DNA of 64,000 bases, taken from the NCBI GenBank assembly GCA_020050435.1, contig JAGVKQ010000017.1, positions 1 to 64,000 on the forward strand. Reading direction: 5' to 3'. Below, one piece after another: positions 29,427-38,714 of this stretch. Each line of letters begins with the position of its first letter. Within the stretch, counting starts at the first letter, position 1. This DNA is from Candidatus Caenarcanales bacterium (GTDB lineage: Bacteria > Cyanobacteriota > Vampirovibrionia > 2-02-FULL-35-15). The position numbers and the translations under genes were made by a program. A model generated the notes under the pieces. It ran no database searches, was not told where the DNA came from, and saw only the letters and a program-made list of their open reading frames with translations.

Positions 29427-32006
29427 TTAAGCAGCCATTTTCCTTTTACGATTTTCAATCATTCCCATCATATCCAACTCATCAACACGCTGTTTTACAA
29501 GTCTATTCAAATCAGCTAATTCTGCTTTTGTTTTCTTATAATCACTTTGTAATTCATCAACAATGTTTCCATCTTTTTGTAATAAAAAGACTGGGTCTAA
29601 AATTTCAGATCCATGGATAGTTGTTATTTCATCAATTTCACAAATTAATCTTTTTTGCTTATCAGCTAACTCAAAGAGCCTTTCAAAGGATTCCATTTTA
29701 AAAGTATCAGGAGCAAAAGCTTGTAGTGAAGCAACCAATTCAGGAATCAATTCATTTTTACGTTTTGCTTTTTGGACCTTATCTTCTAATTTTTCTCGTG
29801 ACAGCTTATCTATTTCATCCATTACTTTTCTTGCATCATCCAATGTAAGATCTTTAACTTTATCTTTAGGCTGCTGAGGAAGATCATCAAGACTATACTT
29901 TCCTATGTTAGAAATTGTCTGGTCACAAAGCTCAATATTAGGATTTTTTGCATCTTCATCCTTAACTCGCTTAAATTCAATAAATATAGCAGTTAAGCAA
30001 TTTTCAATTAAAAAATCGATGCTTTTAAAGTATTGAGCTGAGTTTCTAAGCTGATAAGAAGTTTTTAAAAGTTCGCCATCATAAGGAAGATCTGAAGCCT
30101 GGCAAGTAAGTGTTCTTAATTTTTCTGCACTTGTATTTCTTCTTTGAATAATTTCTAAATTTCTTTCTTGCTCTTCTACTATGGCAACAGGATCCAAGCC
30201 AAATACATCTCCTGGGATCTTTGTTTTTATTTCAGGAAAATGTCTTTGAGTGTGTTCTGCAATTCTTCTACAATACTGTACTTGTCCTTCTTGAGCTCTC
30301 ATTTCTTCATTACATTCTGCATATTTTTGTGATCCTAAAGAATCCAATCCACCCATAGCTACTTGATATTCAAAAATCTCTATACAATCAATTGCTGATC
30401 TAAAACCAAGAGCCAAGCCCTCGTCATTCATTTTTACATATTCAGAAAAAATCCCTAAATCCCTTTGTTTTCCTGTGGAGATATATGGAGAAATAGGAGT
30501 TTCCGCAAACTGCCTTCCGGCAGTAAATTCATATCTAAATACACAAGCCTCAACTAAACCTTGCAATGTATACATTGCAAGCATTTTAGCAGTATCTTCA
30601 TCATTATGAAACTGAGAAGAAAATTCAGGATGTTGAACTACTAAATCATTTAAAAACTTTTGCCCTTCATTATTTATCTCAACTTTATCAAATCCAAAAG
30701 GCTGCATACCTGGAAAATCTTTTCCATATTTTCTGTCAACTTTGTCAGCATGTTTTCCATTTGCTATATCAAGAATTAATTCCCTAATTGTTTCTCTAAG
30801 AGTTGGTGAAGTTAAAACAGGTACTGTAGTAAATCCATTTTGACCAATAATTGATTTACCTGGCTGTTTAAGATCCAAATTAATTCTTTCAGAAGCTGCT
30901 GCTTCTTTCAATTCTTTAGGAAGAAAAGTTCTTGCCCAGGCTTCAATAGCATGTACACCTGATTCATGTCCTGCATATTCTTCTGGTAATAGTGGATTAG
31001 CTGACTGAATGGCTGAATCATGATTAATAAATACTGCATTTAAGTAAGGTGAAAATCCTGCCATGAAAGAACTTGTATCTGGGTTAATATTAGGAAAATC
31101 CTTGGTGATTCCTTTTCCATATTCATCTGGGGTTAAATTAGCAGGTACTATCTGAAGAATAACATCTTCATCTAATCCTAAGGTTTTAGCTCTTTCTATA
31201 AAAGATGCTTTTGAAGCTGTGGACATCCTAAATGCAAGATTCATTGTATTTCTTAATTGCTCTGCAGATATCCCAAATCTATCAAAACCATTATTATCAA
31301 AATCAAGACGTGATGCATCTAAACTTTTACCTTCGCCTAGATTAAGCTCTTCCATAATTTCAAGTATAGGAATTTTTTCATTAAAATCAAACAACAATCT
31401 TTGTATTGAGCCATCACTTACTGCTAGATCAACTATTTCCGAAATAGAATTCACAAATGTAGGAACAGCAGATTCCATAAGAGGAGATACAGTGGAAAGC
31501 ATTGCTGGCAATTCCTCATTTTTCATTTGCAACATTAAAACATTTTGGAGCAAGAAAAACTCTCCCATATTTGAAAAATTAGCGTGCCCTTGAGCCATTT
31601 TGGGGGAAAGTTTTTCAAAATGCACTTTATTATCAAAGTAAAATTTAAATGCTTGAGAAAATGGAATTGATTTAGTCCAAAGTTCATTTAAATTTCCTCC
31701 ATAAGTCAACAAACTTAAAGTAAGAATTGAAGATTTTGCTTCATCTGAAATAGTTGAATCTCCTGACAAGCGATTCAAAATTCCTTTCATTTTTTCTAAA
31801 TTAACAGGACTTCTATATGCAAATTCATCAGAGGAATCACTCATGAGCCTAGCTGAAAGAGTGCGGATTTTAGCAAAAGCATCTGAATTACTCGAGGTGG
31901 GAGATGTTAACGGTAATTCATTTTCAACAATTTTTGGCCTAACTACCTTACCAAGAAGCCTAAAACTTTCTATTAGATTGTTTACTAAACCAATGTCCAC
32001 ATTCAT
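29427..32006 (-). CDS. Giant orphan protein with an HExxxH motif
   Basis: 859 residues, no recognised family, no signal peptide or membrane helix. It is acidic and mostly helical. The middle holds GHESGVHAIEAWARTFLP, giving H347-E348-x3-H352 and E355; this could be a metal site but proves nothing alone. The C-terminal ~200 residues are coiled-coil-like (DKLSREKLEDKVQKAKRK, DYKKTKAELADLNRLVKQ). A -10-like TATCTT lies nine bases before the ATG. Its stop abuts the kinase-like gene, so the two form an operon. The size and pairing suggest a linked function, possibly a regulated structural or effector protein. Confidence 0.75.
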   Translation of the reverse strand: MNVDIGLVNNLIESFRLLGKVVRPKIVENELPLTSPTSSNSDAFAKIRTLSARLMSDSSDEFAYRSPVNLEKMKGILNRLSGDSTISDEAKSSILTLSLLTYGGNLNELWTKSIPFSQAFKFYFDNKVHFEKLSPKMAQGHANFSNMGEFFLLQNVLMLQMKNEELPAMLSTVSPLMESAVPTFVNSISEIVDLAVSDGSIQRLLFDFNEKIPILEIMEELNLGEGKSLDASRLDFDNNGFDRFGISAEQLRNTMNLAFRMSTASKASFIERAKTLGLDEDVILQIVPANLTPDEYGKGITKDFPNINPDTSSFMAGFSPYLNAVFINHDSAIQSANPLLPEEYAGHESGVHAIEAWARTFLPKELKEAAASERINLDLKQPGKSIIGQNGFTTVPVLTSPTLRETIRELILDIANGKHADKVDRKYGKDFPGMQPFGFDKVEINNEGQKFLNDLVVQHPEFSSQFHNDEDTAKMLAMYTLQGLVEACVFRYEFTAGRQFAETPISPYISTGKQRDLGIFSEYVKMNDEGLALGFRSAIDCIEIFEYQVAMGGLDSLGSQKYAECNEEMRAQEGQVQYCRRIAEHTQRHFPEIKTKIPGDVFGLDPVAIVEEQERNLEIIQRRNTSAEKLRTLTCQASDLPYDGELLKTSYQLRNSAQYFKSIDFLIENCLTAIFIEFKRVKDEDAKNPNIELCDQTISNIGKYSLDDLPQQPKDKVKDLTLDDARKVMDEIDKLSREKLEDKVQKAKRKNELIPELVASLQAFAPDTFKMESFERLFELADKQKRLICEIDEITTIHGSEILDPVFLLQKDGNIVDELQSDYKKTKAELADLNRLVKQRVDELDMMGMIENRKRKMAA

Positions 32007-32115
32007 GTATATAAAAAGATACTTTTAGCCTGGAATTGTTAAAGGTTAAAGAGATTTAATCTAATTATTTAGATTCTCAACAAAACACCACAAATTTAAG
32101 CAGTTAAACAACCAT

Positions 32116-32610
32116 CTACAAACACTTACACATACAAAATGACCTATGGTGATGACCAGTATTTCCCATAGGCTTTTCTAAATATTTAAACCCATACTTC
32201 TCATAAAGTTTAATAGCTTTTTCCATTTTATGATGCGTCTCTAAATATGCAACTTTATAACCTGCATTTTTTGCTCTATCAACTAAGCACGATAAAAGTT
32301 TCTTTCCTAAACCTTTACCTTGTATTTTTTCTGTAAAATAGAATTTTTGAAATTCACAAATAGCTTCACTATCACTAGTACCTTTTAATCTGGCAAAACC
32401 ACCGCCACCTAAAACTTCATCTCTTTCTTCATCAACTACAACACAGTACTTTTTATCATCCCCAGAAAAAGAGGAAGACAAATCATTAAGCTCTTTATCT
32501 TCAGAGGTACAACCGCCACCAATAATATCCAACTGTTCCAATGAAGAGATTATAATTTCTTTCATTTGTAAGTTATCTGACTCTTCAATAGCCCTTACTT
32601 TAATTTTCAT
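32116..32610 (-). CDS. GNAT-family N-acetyltransferase
   Basis: 164 residues with the GNAT acetyl-CoA motif QGKGLGKKLLSCLVDRAK and the C-terminal YLETHHKMEKAIKLYEKYGF. The N-terminus MKIKVRAIEESDNLQMKEII is typical of the fold. The ligand is unknown. TATAAT sits eleven bases before the ATG. It stands alone, between the giant orphan and the divergent P-type ATPase gene. Confidence 0.9.
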   Translation of the reverse strand: MKIKVRAIEESDNLQMKEIIISSLEQLDIIGGGCTSEDKELNDLSSSFSGDDKKYCVVVDEERDEVLGGGGFARLKGTSDSEAICEFQKFYFTEKIQGKGLGKKLLSCLVDRAKNAGYKVAYLETHHKMEKAIKLYEKYGFKYLEKPMGNTGHHHRSFCMCKCL

Positions 32611-32713
32611 ATCTTTAATAAATTATATCTCAAACTCATTGTTTTAAGATTTACAGATTGTTTAGCTCTAATCCTAGCAATTAGCTTAATAAACTTAGTA
32701 TTATGCTTAGGAT

Positions 32714-35284
32714 ATGAACTGGCATTCTTTATCCGTAAAAGAACTATATGAATTTGTCAAATCATCTGATAACGGTCTTACTTCTTCTGAGGCAGAATTA
32801 AGACTAAAAGCAATTGGATTAAATGAACTGAAAGAAAAGAAAAAGAAATCCTTATTAGTTCTCTTCTTTAATCAGTTTAGAGATTTCATGATAGTAGTCT
32901 TAATAGCTGCTGCAGTTATATCAGGAATGATTGGAGATATCACTGACACTATTATTATTTTAGTTATTGTACTTTTAAATGCAGTTATCGGGTTTATTCA
33001 AGAATATCGTGCTGAAAAAGCAATTGAAGCTTTAAAAAAGCTAACAACATTTGAATCAAATATATTTAGAGATGGGAAGCATTTAAGAATTCCTTCCTTG
33101 CAAATAGTTGTTGGTGATGTAGTATTTCTTGAGGCTGGCGATTCTATTCCTGCTGATATGCGAGTTATAGAAGCACATAGCTTAAATGTCGACGAATCAA
33201 CACTTACAGGAGAATCAGTACCAGTAAATAAAGTTAATAGCGATAAGCTAGCAGAGAACCTTCCCATTGGTGATCGCACTAACATGATGTTTAAAGGCAC
33301 ATTAGTAAATAATGGGAGAGGAAAAGGACTTGTTGTAGCTATAGGCATGAATACTGAAATCGGAAAGATTGCTAATCTACTTCAAGAAAATGAACCCCAA
33401 ACACCTTTACAAAAAAGGCTAGCTGATTTTGGCAAAAAGCTTTCATGCATCATTCTTGTCATTTGCTTAATCTTATTTATCATAGGGTTAATTAAAGGCG
33501 AAGAACCAATGAAAATGTTTTTACTTTCTATTAGTCTTGCTGTAGCGGCAATTCCAGAAGCATTGCCAGCACTAGCTACTATTGCTCTTGCCTTAGGGGC
33601 AAAAAGATTAGCTAAACAAAAAGCCCTTATTAAAAAACTCCCTGCTGTTGAAACCCTTGGATCAGTGACATATATTTGCTCTGATAAAACAGGAACTCTA
33701 ACACAAAATAAAATGACAGTTGTAAAAGTACATGAAGAGAATAAAAACAACTTTACCATTCAAGACGTTTCACCGCTCTATTTAGCTATGGCTCTTAATC
33801 ATGACGTAAAAATGACTCCTGAAGGGAAGTTTTTAGGTGACTCTACTGAAATTGCTTTGGTGGATTATGCAAGTAAAAAATACGAATCTAAAGTTGTTAA
33901 AGATATTTTACTAGAGTTGCCAAGAGTAAAAGAATTGCCATTTAATTCAGACAGAAAATGCATGACATCTATTCATCGCTTTAAAGAAAAATATATTTTA
34001 TTTTCTAAAGGTGCTCCTGAAATTATTTTCAATAATTTATCAGATGAGGAAAAAAATAAAAGTGCAATCACTATAAGCAATGATTGGACTGAGCAAGGCT
34101 TAAGAGTGCTGGGATTTGCATATAAAGTTTTTGATGAATTACCTGAATCATTTTCTTCTGAAACAATTGAAAAAGATTTAAACTTTATTGGGTTGGCTGG
34201 CATGATGGATCCACCAAGAGAAGAAGTTAAATTAGCCATTAAGGAGTGTAAAAGTGCAGGAATAATTCCTGTCATGATTACAGGTGACCATCCTAAAACA
34301 GCCATAGCAATTGCTAGAGAACTAGGAATTTTAGATGATACTGGGATTGTAATAACTGGAATGGAATTACAGTCAATGACTTCTCAAGAACTAGAAAGTA
34401 AAGTAGAAAAGATAAGGGTCTATGCAAGAGTTGGTCCAGAACAAAAATTAAATATCATAAAAGCTTTACAAGCGAAAAATCACTTTATTGCTATGACTGG
34501 TGATGGTGTTAATGATGCACCATCATTAAGAGCTGCAAATATTGGCATAGCCATGGGAATTAATGGAACTGATGTTAGTAAAGAAGCTGCTCATATGATT
34601 CTTTTAGATGACAATTTTGCAACTATAGTAAAAGCCATTAAAGAAGGTCGGAGAATTTATGACAATATAAGGAAATTTATAAAGTATATAATCACTACCA
34701 ATAATGCAGAGATTTTAACGATCGTTTTAGCTCCATTAATAGGGCTTCCAATTCCATTTCTCCCAGTTCAAATACTCTGGATAAATTTAATATCTGATGG
34801 ATTGCCAGGATTAGCTTTAGCCAGCGAAAAAGCTGAACCAGATATAATGAATCAGCCGCCCAGAAAATCAAATGAAAGTTTATTTGCAAGAGGAATTGCT
34901 TTTCATGTTATATGGGTAGGAACATTAATGGCAAGTATTACCCTTGGTGTACAAGCCTGGGCTATACATGAGAACAATAATAACTGGCAAACATTGGTAT
35001 TTGCTACCTTATCTTTATCACAATTAGCACATGTTTTAGCTATTCGTAGTGAAAGAACATTCTTATTTAAACAAGGATTATTAACAAATCTACCTTTATT
35101 AATTACCGTAATATTTACTTTTTTTCTACAAGTTCTAGTTATTCATCTCCCATTTGCAAACAACATTTTAAAAACCAAGCCTTTAAGCATTAACGAATGG
35201 TTGATTTGCATTGGCTTAGCTGTTTTCGTATTTCATACAATCGAATTTGAAAAGTGGTTTAAAAAGAAATTTAATCAGAATTAG
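32714..35284 (+). CDS. Cation (calcium-type) P-type ATPase
   Basis: An 856-residue pump of the inner membrane. It has the N-terminal cation-ATPase domain, the actuator motif LTGESVPV, the phosphorylated Asp324 in CSDKTGTLTQNKMTV, the nucleotide-domain KGAPE, and the hinge TGDGVNDAPS (Asp597). The M4 signature VAAIPEALPALATIALALG is that of bacterial Ca2+-ATPases. About ten membrane helices are expected. The last six end with a basic tail. The gene is followed by an AI-2E-type transporter 66 bases later. Calcium export is the best guess; other divalent ions are possible. Confidence 0.93.
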   Translation: MNWHSLSVKELYEFVKSSDNGLTSSEAELRLKAIGLNELKEKKKKSLLVLFFNQFRDFMIVVLIAAAVISGMIGDITDTIIILVIVLLNAVIGFIQEYRAEKAIEALKKLTTFESNIFRDGKHLRIPSLQIVVGDVVFLEAGDSIPADMRVIEAHSLNVDESTLTGESVPVNKVNSDKLAENLPIGDRTNMMFKGTLVNNGRGKGLVVAIGMNTEIGKIANLLQENEPQTPLQKRLADFGKKLSCIILVICLILFIIGLIKGEEPMKMFLLSISLAVAAIPEALPALATIALALGAKRLAKQKALIKKLPAVETLGSVTYICSDKTGTLTQNKMTVVKVHEENKNNFTIQDVSPLYLAMALNHDVKMTPEGKFLGDSTEIALVDYASKKYESKVVKDILLELPRVKELPFNSDRKCMTSIHRFKEKYILFSKGAPEIIFNNLSDEEKNKSAITISNDWTEQGLRVLGFAYKVFDELPESFSSETIEKDLNFIGLAGMMDPPREEVKLAIKECKSAGIIPVMITGDHPKTAIAIARELGILDDTGIVITGMELQSMTSQELESKVEKIRVYARVGPEQKLNIIKALQAKNHFIAMTGDGVNDAPSLRAANIGIAMGINGTDVSKEAAHMILLDDNFATIVKAIKEGRRIYDNIRKFIKYIITTNNAEILTIVLAPLIGLPIPFLPVQILWINLISDGLPGLALASEKAEPDIMNQPPRKSNESLFARGIAFHVIWVGTLMASITLGVQAWAIHENNNNWQTLVFATLSLSQLAHVLAIRSERTFLFKQGLLTNLPLLITVIFTFFLQVLVIHLPFANNILKTKPLSINEWLICIGLAVFVFHTIEFEKWFKKKFNQN

Positions 35285-35350
35285 AAAGTATAATTATTAT
35301 GTATGTAGGAATAGAAAGCTAGGAAAGAAAGAAAAATATTAGGAAATACT

Positions 35351-36403
35351 ATGAATCCCAACCAATTTCGCTTAATTTCAATTTCACTTTTTTTAGCTTT
35401 AATATTCTGGCTTTGTTATTTAATAATTTCACCTTTCTTATTACACATAGGCTGGGCAATGATTCTTACTGTAATTGTCTTTCCACTTCATAAAAGAATT
35501 TTGTCTTTAATAAAAAAGCCTACCTTAGCAGCTTTAACTACTTGTTTCATAGTTTTGTTAATTATGATTATTCCATTAATTCTAATATCTATAAAGGCTA
35601 CATATGAAGCCAAGGATTTAACAATCTACCTGCAACATAATATAGAAGAAGTAGATTTTGTTCTACTTCAAGAAGATATAAAATCTAAACTTCATCCATT
35701 TATTGCTGACATAATCAATCAAGCAATTCCAGATACAGATTTAAAATCATTTATTGTTGAGCGTGTTAGTAAAATTGGAACATACTTTGTTCATCAAAGT
35801 ATAAGCATTGGAAGAAACATAATTTTATCAATTGTTCATTTTACAATAGTAATGATTACTTTCTTTTTTCTTTTAAGAGATTTTGAAAAAATCAAAGAGT
35901 TGATTTCTACTGTTTTACCACTGGGAAAAAGCGACAATAAAAAACTACTTGAGGAACTTGGTTTCACTTTGCATACTACCGTACACGTAGCATTAATAGT
36001 AGCTCTAGTACAAGGCACTTTAGGTGGTCTTTCTTTTTTATTTTTAGGACTTGATGCTCCAATTTTTTGGGGAGCCATAATGACTATTTTTTGTTTGATA
36101 CCATTTATGGGAGCACCAGTTATATGGTTACCTACTGCTATTTTTTTAGCGATTCAGGGTTCCTACATTAAAGCTATTATTCTTGTTTTATGGGGAATGT
36201 TTGTTATTGGACTTATTGATAATGTTATAAGAACTTTTTTAATAGGTGGAAGTACAAAATTACATCCTTTACTAGTGTTTTTCAGCGTACTAGGCGGTGT
36301 ATTTGTATTAGGTCCACTTGGGATTTTTATGGGTCCAGTAATATTAGCTGCAGGTATATTTCTACTAAAACTAGTAAAAGTTGAATATATGCATGATCAA
36401 TAA
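35351..36403 (+). CDS. AI-2E/PerM family transporter
   Basis: 350 residues with about eight membrane helices. The first is ISLFLALIFWLCYLIIS. The family block includes MITFFFLLRDFEKI, LVQGTLGGLSFLFLGLDAPIFWG, VIRTFLIGGSTKLHPLLVFFSVLGG and GIFMGPVILA. Members of this family (formerly UPF0118) export small molecules or act as antiporters, so the substrate is uncertain. AGGAA precedes the ATG. It lies 66 bases after the P-type ATPase on the same strand. Confidence 0.93.
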   Translation: MNPNQFRLISISLFLALIFWLCYLIISPFLLHIGWAMILTVIVFPLHKRILSLIKKPTLAALTTCFIVLLIMIIPLILISIKATYEAKDLTIYLQHNIEEVDFVLLQEDIKSKLHPFIADIINQAIPDTDLKSFIVERVSKIGTYFVHQSISIGRNIILSIVHFTIVMITFFFLLRDFEKIKELISTVLPLGKSDNKKLLEELGFTLHTTVHVALIVALVQGTLGGLSFLFLGLDAPIFWGAIMTIFCLIPFMGAPVIWLPTAIFLAIQGSYIKAIILVLWGMFVIGLIDNVIRTFLIGGSTKLHPLLVFFSVLGGVFVLGPLGIFMGPVILAAGIFLLKLVKVEYMHDQ

Positions 36404-36533
36404 AGTAATTAAAAATCTCATCAATTAATCATCTCTTTAGAGGATTTTATTTAACCTTGTGATAAGAATCCTCTGATATAAAAGACACAGTCAACAAGAC
36501 CGTTTACAAGGAGATTTTTTTTACAAAAATACC

Positions 36534-36548
36534 TTAGGAAATTCCTAA
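36534..36548. promoter_or_regulatory. Short palindrome, candidate operator
   Basis: TTAGGAA-A-TTCCTAA is a perfect 15-base palindrome about 88 bases before the disordered-protein gene. A looser hairpin with a 20-base loop (36439-36474, AGAGGATT/AATCCTCT) sits nearby after the transporter gene, without a T-run. Confidence 0.35.
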
Positions 36549-36635
36549 TAAAACTTAATATTTTTATAACTCTATTTTAATACTTAGAGCCTAGTATCCC
36601 TCTTGCAAACAACGTAAGAAAGAGGAGATATTATT

Positions 36636-37457
36636 ATGTCACTAACTGCTATACCAGACACTTCACCAATAACTCAGGCAAGATCAATTCTTCCTCAGAA
36701 AGCTCCAAAACCAGGAGAAGCCACATCAGCAAAAACTCAGCTTGAAGGGCTTAAAGGTCAAATCAATAATTTAAGAAGTGGAGAAGGAAACGAATCAAAA
36801 AATACTGCTGGACTTGGAGGTCCTACAGTACCAACAATTGCTAAGCCTACAGAAGAATCTGCAAAACAACAAGTACAAGCATCGACTCCTCCCAAACAAC
36901 CTGAACCTGCATCTACTACTACTGAATCCTCAGGAGACAAAGGAGATAAGAAGGTTGAAGGAAAAAAAGAAACAGAAGATTCGAGCAAAGTACAAGATAA
37001 AATTACTGAAATGTTTTTAAAGATGATGGAACAGTTTATGCAAAAAATGATGGAGCAAATGAGTAAAGAATCTGAAAAGGCAGATAAACCTGAAGATAAA
37101 CAGAAAGAAGAGACACCTAAATCTAGCGGAGGTGGCGGTGGCGGACCTCAAGCAGGTGGAGCAGGTGATCAAAAAATGCAACAGATGTTAGATAAAATGC
37201 TAGCTGAAATAGATAAATTGGTAGAAGCACTTGGTCCTAAAGAGACAGAAGCATCAAAGCCAGATAACACAAAACCAGATAACAAGCCAGACAACACAAA
37301 GCCCATTGAAAACAATGGAACAAATAACGCTGACCCATCAAGTCAGGGAAATAAACCTGTAACCGGAGCAGATGTTCCTAGTGGAATAGATATGAGCAGT
37401 AGTTCTACAGATGCTGCTGCAAGTGGCTCACCAATGTTAAAAGTAGCAGTTAAATAA
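36636..37457 (+). CDS. Disordered, Pro/Lys/Glu-rich protein
   Basis: 273 residues, no recognised domain. Low-complexity Pro/Thr/Lys/Glu tracts flank a Met-rich amphipathic helix (MFLKMMEQFMQKMMEQMS, about 126-143). A second helix, MQQMLDKMLAEIDKLVEAL, follows after a Gly-rich hinge. KPDNTKPDNKPDNTKP is a short repeat. No signal peptide. AGAGGAG lies upstream and a good terminator downstream, so it is a single-gene unit. The two Met-rich helices could dimerise or bind a hydrophobic partner. Other orphans here share the Ser/Thr/Ala/Pro start without a signal. Confidence 0.7.
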   Translation: MSLTAIPDTSPITQARSILPQKAPKPGEATSAKTQLEGLKGQINNLRSGEGNESKNTAGLGGPTVPTIAKPTEESAKQQVQASTPPKQPEPASTTTESSGDKGDKKVEGKKETEDSSKVQDKITEMFLKMMEQFMQKMMEQMSKESEKADKPEDKQKEETPKSSGGGGGGPQAGGAGDQKMQQMLDKMLAEIDKLVEALGPKETEASKPDNTKPDNKPDNTKPIENNGTNNADPSSQGNKPVTGADVPSGIDMSSSSTDAAASGSPMLKVAVK

Positions 37458-37464
37458 TAATATT

Positions 37465-37502
37465 GAGGTCATCATAAATATTGGTGACCTCTTTTTATTT
37501 TT
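37465..37502 (+). terminator. Terminator after the disordered-protein gene
   Basis: GAGGTCA pairs with TGACCTC, followed by TTTTTATTTTTT. Confidence 0.88.
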
Positions 37503-37574
37503 TAGTGCGTATATAGTTGAAGCTACTAAATTTTAAATATAACGAAGTTGAAATATTGAATTCGTATTTTACGT

Positions 37575-37580
37575 TATACT
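37575..37580 (+). promoter_or_regulatory. -10 hexamer of the His-rich outer-membrane gene
   Basis: TATACT ends seven bases before the ATG at 37588, leaving no ribosome binding site. Confidence 0.5.
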
Positions 37581-37587
37581 ACATGAA

Positions 37588-38709
37588 ATGAAATTTGGCA
37601 CTGTAAAAAGAGCATTTACCATAGCAATTATTGTATTTGTGTGTGGCTTTAATAAACCTGCAATGGCACATCACAACCCTACTTTTGGTTTTGCTGGAAC
37701 AGCAGGGCCTATAATTACTAATCCTGCAAGCACTATTCAAAAAGGACGTTTTACTTTTGGTGTAAGAAATGAATATGTTAATTTCAATGAGTATTCTAAT
37801 GATGCTCTAAAATTCTTTGCAAAGAAAAAACAGTTTGTTCATGGTGCTCAACACTTTATGAGACCCTCATTAGTCGCAGCATATGGAGTTACAGACAATT
37901 TCACTATATCTATTAGTTTTCCCTATAATGTTCAGGGTGGCATTGCTGATGGTTCTTTAAGTGCAAATGGTACACCAATAATAATCAGAAGAGGAACGGC
38001 TGACGGACTTGGTGATTTAACTTTATTTGGACAGTATAGATTTTTAAATCTAAGAAAACATGAACTTGAAGCAGCGATTTTAGCAGGTATAACCATCCCT
38101 TCTGGCTTAGCTCATGTAAAAGATAATGTAAATGAAAGATTTGGACCAGATCACCAACCATCTAAAAGATCTTTTGATCCTTTAGTAGGATTATCTATAA
38201 CAAAGAGATTTAAGAAAAAATATTCTTTTGATACCAATTATTTATATACAAAAGCAGTGAAGGGAATTCAAAATTTTTATAGTGGGGATCTACATAACTA
38301 TAATTTAGCTTTGTCATATAATGTATTTAATGGGCATCATCACAGTCATCCTAAAATAAATGAAACTCATAGTCACGAACATACTCATAAGCATTTCAGT
38401 ACCTATCATTCTCATGAGCACTCACATACACATAAACAAAATTGGTACACAAATTTATCATTAGATAGTGTTTTAGAGTTAAATGGTGAATGGAGACAAA
38501 AGCAAAAATTTGGAACCCTGCAGCCTTTTGGGTTTAAAGATGAAGATAGCGGTGGAACATCTATTTATCTTTCACCTGGTTTTAGAGTTGGGTTTGGGAA
38601 AAACTGGTCTACATATTATTCTTTTGGGCTGCCTATAATTCAAGATCCTCATGGTGATGGACAAAAAACTGACTTTAGAATGGTATTTGGTTTAAGTAAA
38701 GCATTTTAG
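37588..38709 (+). CDS. Outer-membrane beta-barrel-like protein with a His-rich loop
   Basis: 373 residues, with a signal peptide ending near GFNKPAMA-HHNP. The rest reads as amphipathic beta-strands (FTFGVRNEYVNF, LVAAYGVTDNFTISISFPY, DLTLFGQYRFLN, and a final FRMVFGLSKAF with C-terminal Phe). This fits outer-membrane channels of the phenol-degradation MetA-like type. An insert at residues 250-283 contains 14 His in 34, plus two near the signal cleavage site. Such loops bind Zn, Ni, Cu or Co. It faces the HupE-like gene tail to tail, five bases apart. A role in metal handling is inferred. Confidence 0.75.
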   Translation: MKFGTVKRAFTIAIIVFVCGFNKPAMAHHNPTFGFAGTAGPIITNPASTIQKGRFTFGVRNEYVNFNEYSNDALKFFAKKKQFVHGAQHFMRPSLVAAYGVTDNFTISISFPYNVQGGIADGSLSANGTPIIIRRGTADGLGDLTLFGQYRFLNLRKHELEAAILAGITIPSGLAHVKDNVNERFGPDHQPSKRSFDPLVGLSITKRFKKKYSFDTNYLYTKAVKGIQNFYSGDLHNYNLALSYNVFNGHHHSHPKINETHSHEHTHKHFSTYHSHEHSHTHKQNWYTNLSLDSVLELNGEWRQKQKFGTLQPFGFKDEDSGGTSIYLSPGFRVGFGKNWSTYYSFGLPIIQDPHGDGQKTDFRMVFGLSKAF

Positions 38710-38714
38710 CTTTA

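Noticed and set aside
31219-31593. Long open frame opposite the 859-residue orphan, and similar antisense frames at 33382, 41524, 44188 and 57379
   Set aside because: They are shadows of well supported genes, lack ribosome binding sites and have biased Ser/Leu/Phe composition expected from antisense reading.
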